Shown here: positions 16,872-26,059 of the stretch, piece after piece
Layout of the letters: the number at the start of each line of letters is the position of its first letter
How positions within the stretch are numbered: the stretch's first letter is position 1
Origin: Bacteroidetes bacterium ADurb.Bin008
GTDB lineage: Bacteria > Bacteroidota > Bacteroidia > Bacteroidales > Tenuifilaceae
DNA length: 64,000 nucleotides
Direction of reading: 5' to 3'
NCBI GenBank assembly: GCA_002071445.1
Contig: MWFE01000020.1
Span: forward strand, 1 to 64,000
Position numbers and translations under genes: made by a program
Notes under the pieces: generated by a model
Databases searched by the model: none
What the model was told of the DNA's origin: nothing
Seen by the model: the letters and a program-made list of their open reading frames with translations, nothing else

Positions 16872-19238
16872 TTATCTGTTCAACATTTTCATTAATTCTT
16901 CAATCCTTTGAGCGAGCCTTTGTTCCACCTCTTTGCTCTGAGTAATGTCGAATCCAATGATGATAATCTTTACTACAGCTCCACCAGAGTCCCTGATAGG
17001 AGTATAGAATTCCGAAATCCAAATGGTTCGCCCTTTTACATTCAGCGAGAACTCCCTTTGCTTTGGAATGCCATTGAGAATGTCGTTCCAAAAAGCCTTG
17101 TACTTTTCGGGCTGTGTTCTGGCCTGAAAATCAATCTCGTGGTGGAATTTGCCTTCTATTTGCTCCTTACTGTCGCCAAGGGTTTCAACATTTTTATTAT
17201 TGATGAAGGTAATTCTACCGTCGGGGGTAACCTCAGCAACCAGACAAGTGGTATCCAGTGCCATCAGAAGCGATTTCATCTCCTCCTCGCGCTGTTGGAG
17301 TTGTTCCTGCTCGAATTGTATCTCCAGTAAGTTTTGCTCAATTTTTTCTGCCTGTTGTTGGGCTTTAAGTTCCAGCAATTTCGATTGTGTAATATCCTGA
17401 CCAAGCAGGAATGCTTTATACAGATTCCCGTACTCATCGAAAGACGGTGTGATATTGCAAAGGATGAAAATATTTTCCTGTTGCCGTGCCCTCCACTGGA
17501 TAGTCCCCTTGAATGGTACGCCCGTTTTAATCTCTCCCCAAACAGATTGTATTATTGGCAAATCATTGGGATGAATATATTCGAATAGAGTTTTCCCATC
17601 AAATTCCTGCTTACTGTAACCTAAGGAGTTTTGCAGGTTGGTATTGACGGCAATAAAAATTCCATGCTCATCGAGTTCCCCATATAAAAGCGATTCGTTT
17701 ATGGCCGAGGTTACTCCTTCCATCTCCAATGTTTTTCTTGCCATTTCCTCCTGAGTCGCTTGCATCTCTTCCATGTTTTGACGCATTTCTTCCTCTTGGG
17801 CAAGCATGGCCTCTCTTTGCTGCTGCGATTGATCTAATAGTTCATTTGTTCGGATGCTGTTCTTTACCGCAGAGAGGGTGGATGCAATGCTTTCACCAAT
17901 TTTCTCCACAAACTCGATGTGATGGGGTAAAAATTCGTGGAATGATGCTATTTCAACTACCCCGAATACATTGTCCTCAAGTTTTAGCGGGACAATTAAC
18001 AGCGACCTTGGGGGTGAGTCGCCCAATCCGGAGGTGATTTCGATGTAATCTTCTGGGATTTCTTTTAAATAAACTGAATGCTTTTCAACCACACAGTTTC
18101 CAACCAGCCCCTCCCCGATGAGTATAGTCTTCTTCTTAGCCTTTTTCCTGTTGAATGCGAATGAAGATACCAACTCAAGATGGGGTTCATCGTTTTTGTC
18201 ATCGTTCAGCAGGAATAGGCCTCCCTGATTGGCATCGAGATAGTTAACCAGATTCTGCACAATGCTGTCGGACAGGAGTTGAAGATCGGCATTGTTCTGC
18301 CTTAGGATGTCGCTAAATTTTGCCAATCCGGTATTAACCCAAATGCGGCGCTCATCTTCTACTTTCCTCTTCTCCTCTTCGGCCAATTTATCTTTTAAAT
18401 AATTTTTCAGATTGAGAAGGGTTATCCCGAGCTTATCGTTGGGTCCTAAAGGTGTAAAACTATTGTCAAGTTTATTGTTCCCAATCTCATTGGCAAAGAT
18501 GGTTACCCTGTCGATGCCCTCGATGACAGCGTTAAGGGGCCGGACAATTCGGCCGATTTCATCGTCATTTCCGTATGGGATAGCCGGAGGAATCTCTCCC
18601 CTTTCCATCCTTGTAAGGCTCTTGCTGATGGATTTGACTGCACGTAGCACAGGTGATAATACGATACTGGTCAGCAGGATGGCTATCAGGACACATGCAA
18701 GGAAAAGGGCAAGGAGCATCAGTGTTGTAGTTGTTAACCCCTTGGTGACTTCACTTTTGCAAACCGATATGCCAATATATGCCTTTAATCCATCGGTTTT
18801 TCGGTAGTAAATCCGGCATGTTTCGCTGCGGTTATTTCGATACTCCCTAGTGTCAAAGAATCCCGCTTTATCCGGATTGGAGATCATTTGATTGAGGAGT
18901 TCAGGCGGATACTTCTGACCCTCTTTGTACAAGTGGATTAAAAGGTTGCCCGAATAGTCCACAAGGAAGGGATAGTCGGATGTGTAGAACGCCGGACGGT
19001 TGAAAACCGGTTTAATTGCGTTGTAGGCAGTATAATCAAGGGTACCATTGGTATTTAATGCGATGATTTGTGATATATTTTCCAGGAAAACCTCCATCTG
19101 CTTTTGAGCGTTCTCCATAATACGCTTCTTCGACAGGTGGTACACGGCTATGACTGAGGAGATTAGCATGAGCAGCAATAGCATGACAACCGTAACATGT
19201 ACTCGCAGGCGAAGGCTTATTTTATGTAGGAACTTCAT
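16872..19238 (-). CDS. Membrane sensor: Cache-like, HAMP, GAF, PAS, PAS, no output domain
   Basis: A 788-aa transmembrane sensor. Order: membrane helix (13-33), periplasmic Cache-like domain (35-165), second helix (172-198), HAMP (198-255), GAF (about 305-460, with GEGLVGNC and IPEDYIEITSGLG), a Glu/Gln-rich coiled coil (465-515), PAS (515-635), a further coiled stretch, PAS (660-775) and a short helix at the end. There is no histidine kinase, MCP signalling, GGDEF, EAL or phosphatase domain. Flanked by two cheR genes and followed by cheB, it is the likely substrate of methylation at the coiled coil, but no family-defined methylation site can be proven from sequence. Confidence 0.82.
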   Translation of the reverse strand: MKFLHKISLRLRVHVTVVMLLLLMLISSVIAVYHLSKKRIMENAQKQMEVFLENISQIIALNTNGTLDYTAYNAIKPVFNRPAFYTSDYPFLVDYSGNLLIHLYKEGQKYPPELLNQMISNPDKAGFFDTREYRNNRSETCRIYYRKTDGLKAYIGISVCKSEVTKGLTTTTLMLLALFLACVLIAILLTSIVLSPVLRAVKSISKSLTRMERGEIPPAIPYGNDDEIGRIVRPLNAVIEGIDRVTIFANEIGNNKLDNSFTPLGPNDKLGITLLNLKNYLKDKLAEEEKRKVEDERRIWVNTGLAKFSDILRQNNADLQLLSDSIVQNLVNYLDANQGGLFLLNDDKNDEPHLELVSSFAFNRKKAKKKTILIGEGLVGNCVVEKHSVYLKEIPEDYIEITSGLGDSPPRSLLIVPLKLEDNVFGVVEIASFHEFLPHHIEFVEKIGESIASTLSAVKNSIRTNELLDQSQQQREAMLAQEEEMRQNMEEMQATQEEMARKTLEMEGVTSAINESLLYGELDEHGIFIAVNTNLQNSLGYSKQEFDGKTLFEYIHPNDLPIIQSVWGEIKTGVPFKGTIQWRARQQENIFILCNITPSFDEYGNLYKAFLLGQDITQSKLLELKAQQQAEKIEQNLLEIQFEQEQLQQREEEMKSLLMALDTTCLVAEVTPDGRITFINNKNVETLGDSKEQIEGKFHHEIDFQARTQPEKYKAFWNDILNGIPKQREFSLNVKGRTIWISEFYTPIRDSGGAVVKIIIIGFDITQSKEVEQRLAQRIEELMKMLNR

Positions 19239-19265
19239 TTTTATCAGTTGTGTTTTAGCGCTATT

Positions 19266-20105
19266 CTATTTTTTAATGTAGGCCTGTCCCAGTTTTTCAA
19301 ATTTTGCAGCCCACGGGCCCAGTATTGTCTCATGCATTCCCAGTAGCAGCACGCCTTTGGTGTAGAGGTTTGAATGGAAAAGTTCAAACACCTTATTTTG
19401 CAATGAGTAGTTGAAGTATATGATTACATTTCTACACAAAATCAGATCAAATTTTGCGAAGAAAAGGTTGCCATCCTGTACCAAATCGTGCTTACGGAAG
19501 ATTGGCTTTTCCGAAAGGTTTTTCTTCATGGTAATCACATCCTTCACTTTATCAATGTCAAAATATTTTTCGTAGGGGACATCGTTAAATTCTTCATAGT
19601 TAAGAGGATTCTGCTTGATTACCTTGTCGAAATTGTCCAAATATCCGATGTTAAAACGATACTTATATACTCCCTTTTTTGCAGTTTCCAGCACATCGGT
19701 ATTGATGTCGGAAGCAAAAATTTTGGCTTTATCCAACATGCCCAACTCGTTGAGCAGAATCATCATGGAATAGACCTCTTGACCGGTTGAACATCCTGCA
19801 TGCCATATGTTTATGGTTGAATTATTTTTGAAACGGGGCAATATTCTGGACCGTAGCATATGCCATACAGGTGGGTCGCGGAATAATTCAGTAGTGTTAA
19901 CGGTTATCTCTTTTACAATATTCTCGGCAAATACAGGATAATTTTTTACAGACGAGATAAGACCGGCCATGTCAACGTTAAAATCAGCAAGTACTTTCTG
20001 TAGCCTACGCTTCAAGGACTTATCGGAATACTCGCTCAGATCGTAATTCGATGATCCTTTTAAAGCTACCACAAAGTTTATCAGATCCTGATCTGTTACA
20101 ACCAT
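19266..20105 (-). CDS. CheR-type protein-glutamate O-methyltransferase
   Basis: A 279-aa SAM-dependent methyltransferase of the CheR family that makes glutamyl methyl esters on receptor helices. The helical N-domain has KRRLQKVL. The SAM-site motifs are intact: LFRDPPVW, GCSTGQEVYS (104-113), ASDINTDVLE (131-140) and LILCRNVIIYF (221-231). No TPR or chemotaxis receptor-tail binding insert is seen. It is the first gene of the minus-strand run, with a Bacteroidota-type promoter about 145 nt upstream, and lies 27 nt before the sensor gene. Confidence 0.92.
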   Translation of the reverse strand: MVVTDQDLINFVVALKGSSNYDLSEYSDKSLKRRLQKVLADFNVDMAGLISSVKNYPVFAENIVKEITVNTTELFRDPPVWHMLRSRILPRFKNNSTINIWHAGCSTGQEVYSMMILLNELGMLDKAKIFASDINTDVLETAKKGVYKYRFNIGYLDNFDKVIKQNPLNYEEFNDVPYEKYFDIDKVKDVITMKKNLSEKPIFRKHDLVQDGNLFFAKFDLILCRNVIIYFNYSLQNKVFELFHSNLYTKGVLLLGMHETILGPWAAKFEKLGQAYIKK

Positions 20106-20248
20106 AAAAAAAAGCGATTATACATTGGATACGTTGCAATATCCCAATGGTTATAAAAACGGCATCCCAAGTACATCTATGCTTAAAAAGATTCGGCTGA
20201 TTTTTAAAAACATTTTATTGCTAAAAATATAAATACTTTGCTAATCTG

Positions 20249-20276
20249 CAAAGATAATAGAACATTTTTAGGCCAA
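20249..20276 (-). promoter_or_regulatory. Candidate promoter of the cheR-to-secreted-protein run
   Basis: On the minus strand this reads TTG, 17 nt, then TATCTTTG followed by C, close to the Bacteroidota promoter (usual spacing about 19). It is the only good match upstream of the 11-gene run and gives a leader of roughly 140 nt. Confidence 0.5.
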
Positions 20277-20561
20277 ATACTTTTGGTATAATCTCTTTTG
20301 TTGTGTTAGGGTAATTAGAATGAGTGCTATTCAAAATCAATTGATTATTAGCGCGTTAGACACCATTAATTATTATAGTAGCCGCAAGTGTTGCGGGAGA
20401 ATGGTGATATCAATCATGTTTTTCGGCTGGCGTAATTGGAGTTATCCTTTCTTTTCGAATGTTTTATTCTTTTAAAAGTACATGGAGTTTATAGTTTGAA
20501 GGCTGGTTTCGAGTGCCATATTATTTTGCCGGGGCGACTAAAAGCTGTTAGGATTTTTATC

Positions 20562-20569
20562 TATATTTG
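20562..20569 (+). promoter_or_regulatory. Putative -7 element of the purQ-like gene
   Basis: TATATTTG matches TAnnTTTG, 23 nt before the start codon. No clear TTG at -33. Confidence 0.45.
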
Positions 20570-20592
20570 AGCGAAAAATAATAGGCAATTTT

Positions 20593-21291
20593 ATGAAAAT
20601 TGGCGTAGTAATTTTTCCCGGCACCAGTGGCGATCGTGACTTGATACACGTATTTAGGAATGTACTGGAACAGGAGGTTGTTGAACTTTGGCATAAGGAT
20701 ACCGATTTACAGAATGCCGATATTATCGTTATACCAGGCGGCTTTGCTTATGGAAATTACCTAAGACCCGGTGCTCTGGCCAAATTTTCTCCCATTATGG
20801 AAAGCATAGTTGCTTTTGCAAAATCGGGTGGATTTGTACTTGGAATTAGCAATGGTTTTCAAATACTATGCGAATCGGGTCTACTTCCGGGTACTCTGCT
20901 CGAAAACGAGAGTATGCAGTTTGTGTGTAAAAATATTTGCATACTACCCCACGGCACAACAACAGCATTAACCGCCTCTTTAGATAAAAACAGGCCTCTG
21001 AAAATCCCAATTGCCCATGGACAGGGACGGTACTATGCCGATAAAGAGGAATTGGCCAGAATGAGGATTAATGGTCAGATTTTATTCAGGTATTGCAGCG
21101 AGGATGGATTGATATCGGAGGTGGTTAACCCCAATGGTTCTATGGAGAATATAGCCGGCATTTGCAATGAGGATTACAATGTTTTCGGGATGATGCCATT
21201 TCCCGAAAGGGCTGCCGATGATGAGTTGGGCAATACCGACGGGAGGCTGATTTTGGAATCCCTTATCCGTTTCGTTAAGGGCACGGCCTAA
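20593..21291 (+). CDS. PurQ-like protein lacking glutaminase catalytic residues
   Basis: A 232-aa homologue of PurQ, the class I glutaminase subunit of FGAM synthase (purine synthesis step 4). The fold is clear: VVIFPGTSGDRD at the start, IPGGFAYGNYLRPGALA, PIAHGQGRYYA and GMMPFPERA near the end. The nucleophile motif GICNGFQ reads GISNGFQ (Ser86, codon AGC), and MPHPE reads MPFPE (Phe203, codon TTT). Both the catalytic Cys and His are therefore missing, while Glu205 remains. It cannot work as a normal glutaminase. It may be a structural or regulatory subunit, or active with free ammonia. No purL or purS is adjacent. The gene is monocistronic. Confidence 0.85.
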   Translation: MKIGVVIFPGTSGDRDLIHVFRNVLEQEVVELWHKDTDLQNADIIVIPGGFAYGNYLRPGALAKFSPIMESIVAFAKSGGFVLGISNGFQILCESGLLPGTLLENESMQFVCKNICILPHGTTTALTASLDKNRPLKIPIAHGQGRYYADKEELARMRINGQILFRYCSEDGLISEVVNPNGSMENIAGICNEDYNVFGMMPFPERAADDELGNTDGRLILESLIRFVKGTA

Positions 21292-21308
21292 GCCCTTTAA
21301 ACTGCCTG

Positions 21309-22385
21309 CTAATCGGAGTTTATAAATTTTGATTTTACCCAACGGGGGAAGATAATTACTCCCATGAGCAGATATGGATAGTATGTGGCCAGCCGCCAAA
21401 CCAGCGCCATAACCACTGCTACTGTGCCAAGAACTGCAGCATCAACCGGGATGAACTCACCCAAATATCGCGTGAATACAAATTCGGAAAATCCGCTGCC
21501 GCCGGGGGTGGGGCTCACCAACATCATAATCCACATGATAAGTTGACGTGCAAAGATGAGCAGATGATCGGATATCGAGAAGAATGCGAGCAGTATGGCG
21601 TTGACAACCCAGTAACGTGATGTCCACGAAAATGCTGTAGCAGCAAATGCCTTGAGCCAGAAAGTAAAAGGCTTTGCCTTAAACTCTCTGGAGTTTTCGA
21701 TAATCTCTGTTCCAGCTTTATTGGCTCCGTGTTTCCATCGCCTTAACAATGGAAGTTTGAATATCATCATAAGCAGCCATTTCAAACCTCGCGGATTGAT
21801 GAATAGCCCATAGCTGAGAACAATTACATAAATGAACTTAATGCTGTAACCAATGAGTGCAAAAGTGAAAAGTTCATTGGCCAGGGTGATCCCCCCTTCA
21901 AAGCCGAATAGCACCTTGCTTTTAACAAACAAAAGTAACAGGGGAAACATGATGATGAAATATAGTTCATCGAGCAGGGAGGTGGCCATAACAATGGCTG
22001 AACTCCTGCCTATGCTTATTCCTTCCTTGTGAACGTAAAGAATTGCCACGCTGGTTCCGCCAATGGCGGATGGTGTTATGGCCGATGTGAATTCCCAAAG
22101 CATAATTATCCTGAATGCCTGAAGAAGCGAGAGCCGTCTCTCGGAGAGAATTAGAATTCTGATGATGTAGCCTATATCGCGCGAAGCCATTAGCGCTAGG
22201 GCAACAATAAGCCATAAAAAGTTCCACCGTGGTAAGGTAATGTGCTCAAACGCCCCGGGGTCGAATTCTCTGTAAAATATAAATGCTATTACTCCCAGCC
22301 CGATTATAGTTGGATATATGGCCCGTTTAAGCTTGATTTTGGAGAGTGGATTATTGGTGTTTTCCGGTTTGGTGTTTTTTTCCAT
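21309..22385 (-). CDS. Lysylphosphatidylglycerol synthase TM-type (YbhN/UPF0104) membrane protein
   Basis: A 358-aa polytopic inner-membrane protein with about eight hydrophobic segments. It belongs to the LPG_synthase_TM / UPF0104 flippase-like family, recognisable from the LWEFTSAITPSAIGGTSVA segment and the SPTPGGSGFSEF motif followed by the last helices. Members include the flippase half of MprF and uncharacterised YbhN proteins. No aminoacyltransferase domain is present, so lipid aminoacylation is not implied. It is convergent with the purQ-like gene, with a gap of only 17 nt. Confidence 0.85.
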   Translation of the reverse strand: MEKNTKPENTNNPLSKIKLKRAIYPTIIGLGVIAFIFYREFDPGAFEHITLPRWNFLWLIVALALMASRDIGYIIRILILSERRLSLLQAFRIIMLWEFTSAITPSAIGGTSVAILYVHKEGISIGRSSAIVMATSLLDELYFIIMFPLLLLFVKSKVLFGFEGGITLANELFTFALIGYSIKFIYVIVLSYGLFINPRGLKWLLMMIFKLPLLRRWKHGANKAGTEIIENSREFKAKPFTFWLKAFAATAFSWTSRYWVVNAILLAFFSISDHLLIFARQLIMWIMMLVSPTPGGSGFSEFVFTRYLGEFIPVDAAVLGTVAVVMALVWRLATYYPYLLMGVIIFPRWVKSKFINSD

Positions 22386-22447
22386 AGGTATAATTGTGCT
22401 CCAAATTTAGAAAAAAAGATGAGAGAACTGACCCAGGAGAGGAAATG

Positions 22448-22479
22448 AAAAAGTCAGTGCACTACGCACCGACTTTTTT
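22448..22479 (-). terminator. Intrinsic terminator after the TonB-type gene
   Basis: The stem aaaaagtc-a-gtgc / gcac-c-gactttttt has one A-C mismatch and a 5-nt loop. A/T tracts on both sides make it bidirectional. It lies 24 nt past the tonB-like stop codon. Confidence 0.75.
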
Positions 22480-22502
22480 AGAACATAAGAATAATCCAGT
22501 GA

Positions 22503-23183
22503 TTATTGGAGCTTAAATGTCACCGGAAAGGAAAATGCGACCGGAGCAGGAGCCCCTCTTTGCTTACCGGGTATCCAGGCCGGCGATGATGATACAACCC
22601 TTTTGGCCTCCTCAACCAAAAGCCTGTCGTTTCCCGACAAGACCTCTACGTTTTTTACCTGTCCATCGATATCGATTACAAACCTCAGGTAAACCCTACC
22701 CTGTATGCCGTTGCGAGCAGCCTCCTCGGGGTAAATCAAATGTTTTGCCACCCAGCGGGTGAAGGTATTATAGTCTCCCCCCATGAATGAAGGCTTTTGT
22801 TCAATCAGAACATAAGGGATGGGATCTTCTTCAATCGTTTCATCTTCTGAAGGAGGTTGAATAACCGTGAGGATGGTTTCATCTAGTTCAGCAAAAATAT
22901 CAGTATTTTCCTGAATAAGGTCGGTGTTGTCATGGATTTCAATTATTTCCGGGATTGTTAATACCGGTGGAAGCGGTGGTGGTTTCAACTCGTCCTGCCT
23001 TGTGATGGGAATTTCTTCAACGATTGTTTCCGGTATGTAATCATTTTTATAAAATGATTTTAACCCATTAGCAGAGTGCCATTCAAAAGCCGTGAGGATC
23101 AGGCATAGCGCAATAATTACCCCGGCCTCGAAGAAGAGAATTTTTTTCCCTTCCAGATCTGTTTTTTTATTTTTCGTTCTCAT
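22503..23183 (-). CDS. TonB-family energy transducer
   Basis: A 226-aa inner-membrane protein that couples proton motive force to outer-membrane TonB-dependent receptors. It has a short cytoplasmic N-terminus, one membrane helix (about 15-33), a periplasmic Pro/Glu/Ile-rich linker (45-130, with PPPLPP) and a C-terminal TonB domain (about 135-226). The domain's FTRWVAKHLIYPEEAARNGI and GRVYLRFVID segments are typical. No exbB/exbD or receptor gene is adjacent. It stands alone after the histidine kinase gene, with a palindrome between them. Confidence 0.9.
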   Translation of the reverse strand: MRTKNKKTDLEGKKILFFEAGVIIALCLILTAFEWHSANGLKSFYKNDYIPETIVEEIPITRQDELKPPPLPPVLTIPEIIEIHDNTDLIQENTDIFAELDETILTVIQPPSEDETIEEDPIPYVLIEQKPSFMGGDYNTFTRWVAKHLIYPEEAARNGIQGRVYLRFVIDIDGQVKNVEVLSGNDRLLVEEAKRVVSSSPAWIPGKQRGAPAPVAFSFPVTFKLQ

Positions 23184-23239
23184 GGCATTAATTTTTAAAG
23201 GTTAATACTGCTGAGGCTTTTTACAATAACGTTAAGGCC

Positions 23240-23258
23240 TTTGTATCTATGATACAAA
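23240..23258. repeat. 8-bp inverted repeat upstream of the tonB-like gene
   Basis: TTTGTATC-TAT-GATACAAA is a perfect palindrome with 8-bp arms, 57 nt before the tonB-like start. It has no T-tract, so an operator is as likely as a terminator for the histidine kinase gene. Confidence 0.4.
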
Positions 23259-23324
23259 AACTAATTATTTCCATAAAAAAATCGAAATTAATTGCCGGTG
23301 AGCCCGAAAGATGTTACAGGGTAA

Positions 23325-25613
23325 TTATCCCTTATTCACGGTGATGGGTAATACTATTTTTGCAGTGGTGCCCTTCCCTTTTTCCGAATCGTACTCAATG
23401 GAGCCTTCCATCTCTTTGATGGTTTCATAGGCGAACGAAAGGCCCAGGCCCACACCTTGCCCGGGATCTTTGGAGGTGAAGAACGGGTCGAATATTTTTC
23501 CAATACTTTCCTTGTCAATACCCTCTCCGGTATCGGTTATGATGAGTTCAAGGGAGTTTCCCCGAAGTTTAGTAGTAATATAAATTGTCCCGGCCCCTTT
23601 GATGGCCTGAACGGAATTGGTGAGAATGCTGAGAATGGTTTGATTAAATTTTCTTAAGTTGCAATGTAGAGTAAATGGTTCATGGGCGTAGTCCTTTTGT
23701 ATGCTAACCCTATCAATAATTTTTTCCTCAAGTATTTGTAAACAATCATCAATTACAGAATGTACGTTGCAGAGTTCGTAGCCGGTATCGGCTTGCTTTC
23801 CAAAACGGTTGAGGCTTTCGACTATGATTGAAACACGCTTTACCCCTTCGGCTACAGCATCGAAAAGGATTGACAGGGGGCCAACATGGTCGCTTAAATT
23901 CTCTTTTACATATTTCTCAATGCCCATTACGCCCCCGCTGATATAGTTAAGGGGGTTGTTGATCTCGTGGGCTACTCCTGCTGAAAGTACTCCCAATGAT
24001 GCCAACTTTTCGCTTTGAACCAATTTTTGCTGGGCCTTTTTCAGATTTTCAAGTGCTGCCATAAGCTCTTCCCGTTGGCTATACAGCTCTTCGTTTGCTG
24101 CCGATAATTCCTCGTTTGCTGCCGCCAAGCCTTCGGTTCGTTCTTTCACTAAAAACTCAAGGTGATTTCTGTACTCCTCCAGCTCCTTCTCGTTTTTCTT
24201 TTTTTCGGTTATGTTAATAATTGAACTGAGAATACTCTTTTTGTTATTAACAACAATCAACCTGCTGTAGTACAGTGCGTCTATCTTTTTCTCACCTTTT
24301 TCATATATTATGGATTCAAGGTTTTCTACTAATCCTTTTTCAGCAAGGAGATTTGTAATTTTCTTTTTCGATTCTTCGTCGATTATTATGCCAATCTCAC
24401 TGGGCGTTTTTCCAATTATTTTCTCAGCAGGGAGCCCTGTTTCTTCGGAAAATACTTTGTTTACTATAATGTATCGTTCATTCATATCCGACAGCGACAT
24501 GGCAACGGGAGCCGAATCGATTAGTGTCTTGAATAGTTCCTGGCTTTCCCTTATGGCTTTCTCGGCTTCAATACGTTCGGTTATATCTATCACAATCCCT
24601 CTTATTCCAATTGTATTTCCATCTTCCTCAACTAAACTTGAAAAAACCTGGATGGGTACTAACTTGCCGTCTTTTTTGATGAGATGATAAATGTTTCCCT
24701 TACTTACCTTGTTTTGCAATAATCTTTGAACATTATCTCTCATCAAATCTTTTTCTTGTACCAATGAAAAAAGATTGACATAATGGTTGTAGTCTTGACT
24801 GAGATCTGTTTCACTATAGCCGAATAATTCCAATCCTCTTTTATTGAAGTATTTCAAATTTCCCTTTAAATCAGCTTCAAACACACCTTGAGGAAGAAAT
24901 TCGGTCATTTCGCGATACTTCTTTTCGCTATTAGCCAGCAATTGCTCCGCTTTTATTCGATCTTTTAATAAACCCTCAGAATGATTGATGGCATTTTTGC
25001 TAATGTGAAAAACGCTAAAGCCAATGATTCCGACAAAAAGCAAAGGGATAGATGTATCAAGTTTATAATCCCTAAGTGCAGCATCGCTGATCATTAATTC
25101 ATTTTTAAAAAGGTGTAAAAAAATGAAAAAGACCAGCAGATTTGCACCTGTGTAGATAAGAATATGGTAACCCTTTTTCTCAATCAATAGGGGTGCCATG
25201 GCGAGGATGGCAATGGCATAAGTTATTGTATCCAAACGCTGTAGTGAATGGTTCCTGTCTAACCACAGTACAGACCAAATAGCAGCAAATGCAGTAATCA
25301 AAATAATATGCGATGCCACTTTGAACCACCCCTTGATAAGGATAAATGTACTGGCCATGAAAATGACCAATGTGATAAGCATGGGAGCTATGGTAGGGAA
25401 ATTCACTTGCCCATAAACCGGGTTTTTGATCTGGTTGTAACTGGTTAAGATTATAAGGGCAAGGTTAAGCGCAACTAGTACTATGCAAAGGTAGAATGCA
25501 AATCTGACCCTTTGTTGGGTTATATAGTTAGCATTTTCGTACTTCTTAAGCCAAAAAGGGGTCCCTTTTGACTGCTCGGCATTTGGTATAGCTTTTTTAC
25601 CGGAATGTTGCAT
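23325..25613 (-). CDS. Membrane PAS sensor histidine kinase
   Basis: A 762-aa sensor kinase. The N-terminus (25-215) has about six hydrophobic segments. Then come PAS (about 230-345), PAS (350-465), a coiled coil (470-535), HisKA with the phosphoacceptor His549 in [12 protein letters not shown], and HATPase (about 640-760) with [20 protein letters not shown] and [13 protein letters not shown]. The NtrB/HPK4-like H-box and the coiled coil are typical of Bacteroidota orphan kinases. No receiver domain or adjacent response regulator is present, so its partner is elsewhere. A -7 element lies about 70 nt upstream. Confidence 0.92.
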   Translation of the reverse strand: MQHSGKKAIPNAEQSKGTPFWLKKYENANYITQQRVRFAFYLCIVLVALNLALIILTSYNQIKNPVYGQVNFPTIAPMLITLVIFMASTFILIKGWFKVASHIILITAFAAIWSVLWLDRNHSLQRLDTITYAIAILAMAPLLIEKKGYHILIYTGANLLVFFIFLHLFKNELMISDAALRDYKLDTSIPLLFVGIIGFSVFHISKNAINHSEGLLKDRIKAEQLLANSEKKYREMTEFLPQGVFEADLKGNLKYFNKRGLELFGYSETDLSQDYNHYVNLFSLVQEKDLMRDNVQRLLQNKVSKGNIYHLIKKDGKLVPIQVFSSLVEEDGNTIGIRGIVIDITERIEAEKAIRESQELFKTLIDSAPVAMSLSDMNERYIIVNKVFSEETGLPAEKIIGKTPSEIGIIIDEESKKKITNLLAEKGLVENLESIIYEKGEKKIDALYYSRLIVVNNKKSILSSIINITEKKKNEKELEEYRNHLEFLVKERTEGLAAANEELSAANEELYSQREELMAALENLKKAQQKLVQSEKLASLGVLSAGVAHEINNPLNYISGGVMGIEKYVKENLSDHVGPLSILFDAVAEGVKRVSIIVESLNRFGKQADTGYELCNVHSVIDDCLQILEEKIIDRVSIQKDYAHEPFTLHCNLRKFNQTILSILTNSVQAIKGAGTIYITTKLRGNSLELIITDTGEGIDKESIGKIFDPFFTSKDPGQGVGLGLSFAYETIKEMEGSIEYDSEKGKGTTAKIVLPITVNKG

Positions 25614-26059
25614 AGTTCAAGTGAAAATGACCATTTTCTATTCGGAAAAAAAGAATCTAAAAAAACTCAATTCTACCATGCAAAAGTACGTTTACTATTA
25701 ATTGATAGTTTAAATATTTGATTAAACCAACCTCCCTGTTTGACTAACTACCTATTTGTGTAGTTTAAAAAAATTTTCCCTTTTTGGGCTTCGCAAAAAG
25801 TGATTTTTAAACTACTAATTCGTTTACGAGGAAAAAACATTCAGATTATTGTTGTGAACATCGGCATGAATGAGTTGGTTGAAAAATTAGGAGAGAGTTT
25901 TCTACGTAATGGAATAGGTTTTAAACTTATTTTTTACACATAAATTTATTCCTATTTGTTAATAAAACTCATAGGTCGGGTAGGTGGTAGAAAAATGAAA
26001 TACGGATATATTTTTTTAATTATTTGTTGTAAATTGCCGTTTAGTTAACCACTGTTGCC
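25614..26059. other. 446-nt AT-rich divergent intergenic region
   Basis: It holds a -7 element for the histidine kinase gene. No RNA gene, repeat or convincing small gene is seen. No clear TAnnTTTG is found for the plus-strand gene. Confidence 0.5.
25681..25688 (-). promoter_or_regulatory. Putative -7 element of the histidine kinase gene
   Basis: Reads TACTTTTG followed by C on the minus strand, matching TAnnTTTG, 68 nt from the start codon. No TTG is found 19 nt upstream. Confidence 0.4.

Larger units (their letters stand above)
20106..20592. other. 487-nt divergent intergenic region (cheR / purQ-like)
   Basis: AT-rich. It contains the candidate cheR promoter, a -7 element for the purQ-like gene, and a 5-bp hairpin (ccgca/tgcgg, 20383-20397). 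A 51-codon plus-strand frame (20320-20475) has TACTTTTG at 20278-20285 upstream. That frame is aromatic-rich and unrecognised, and is not counted as a gene here. Confidence 0.5.

Noticed and set aside
16872..19238. Calling the 788-aa sensor a histidine kinase or MCP
   Set aside because: No H-box, HATPase or MCP hairpin tip motif is present; the protein ends after the second PAS domain.
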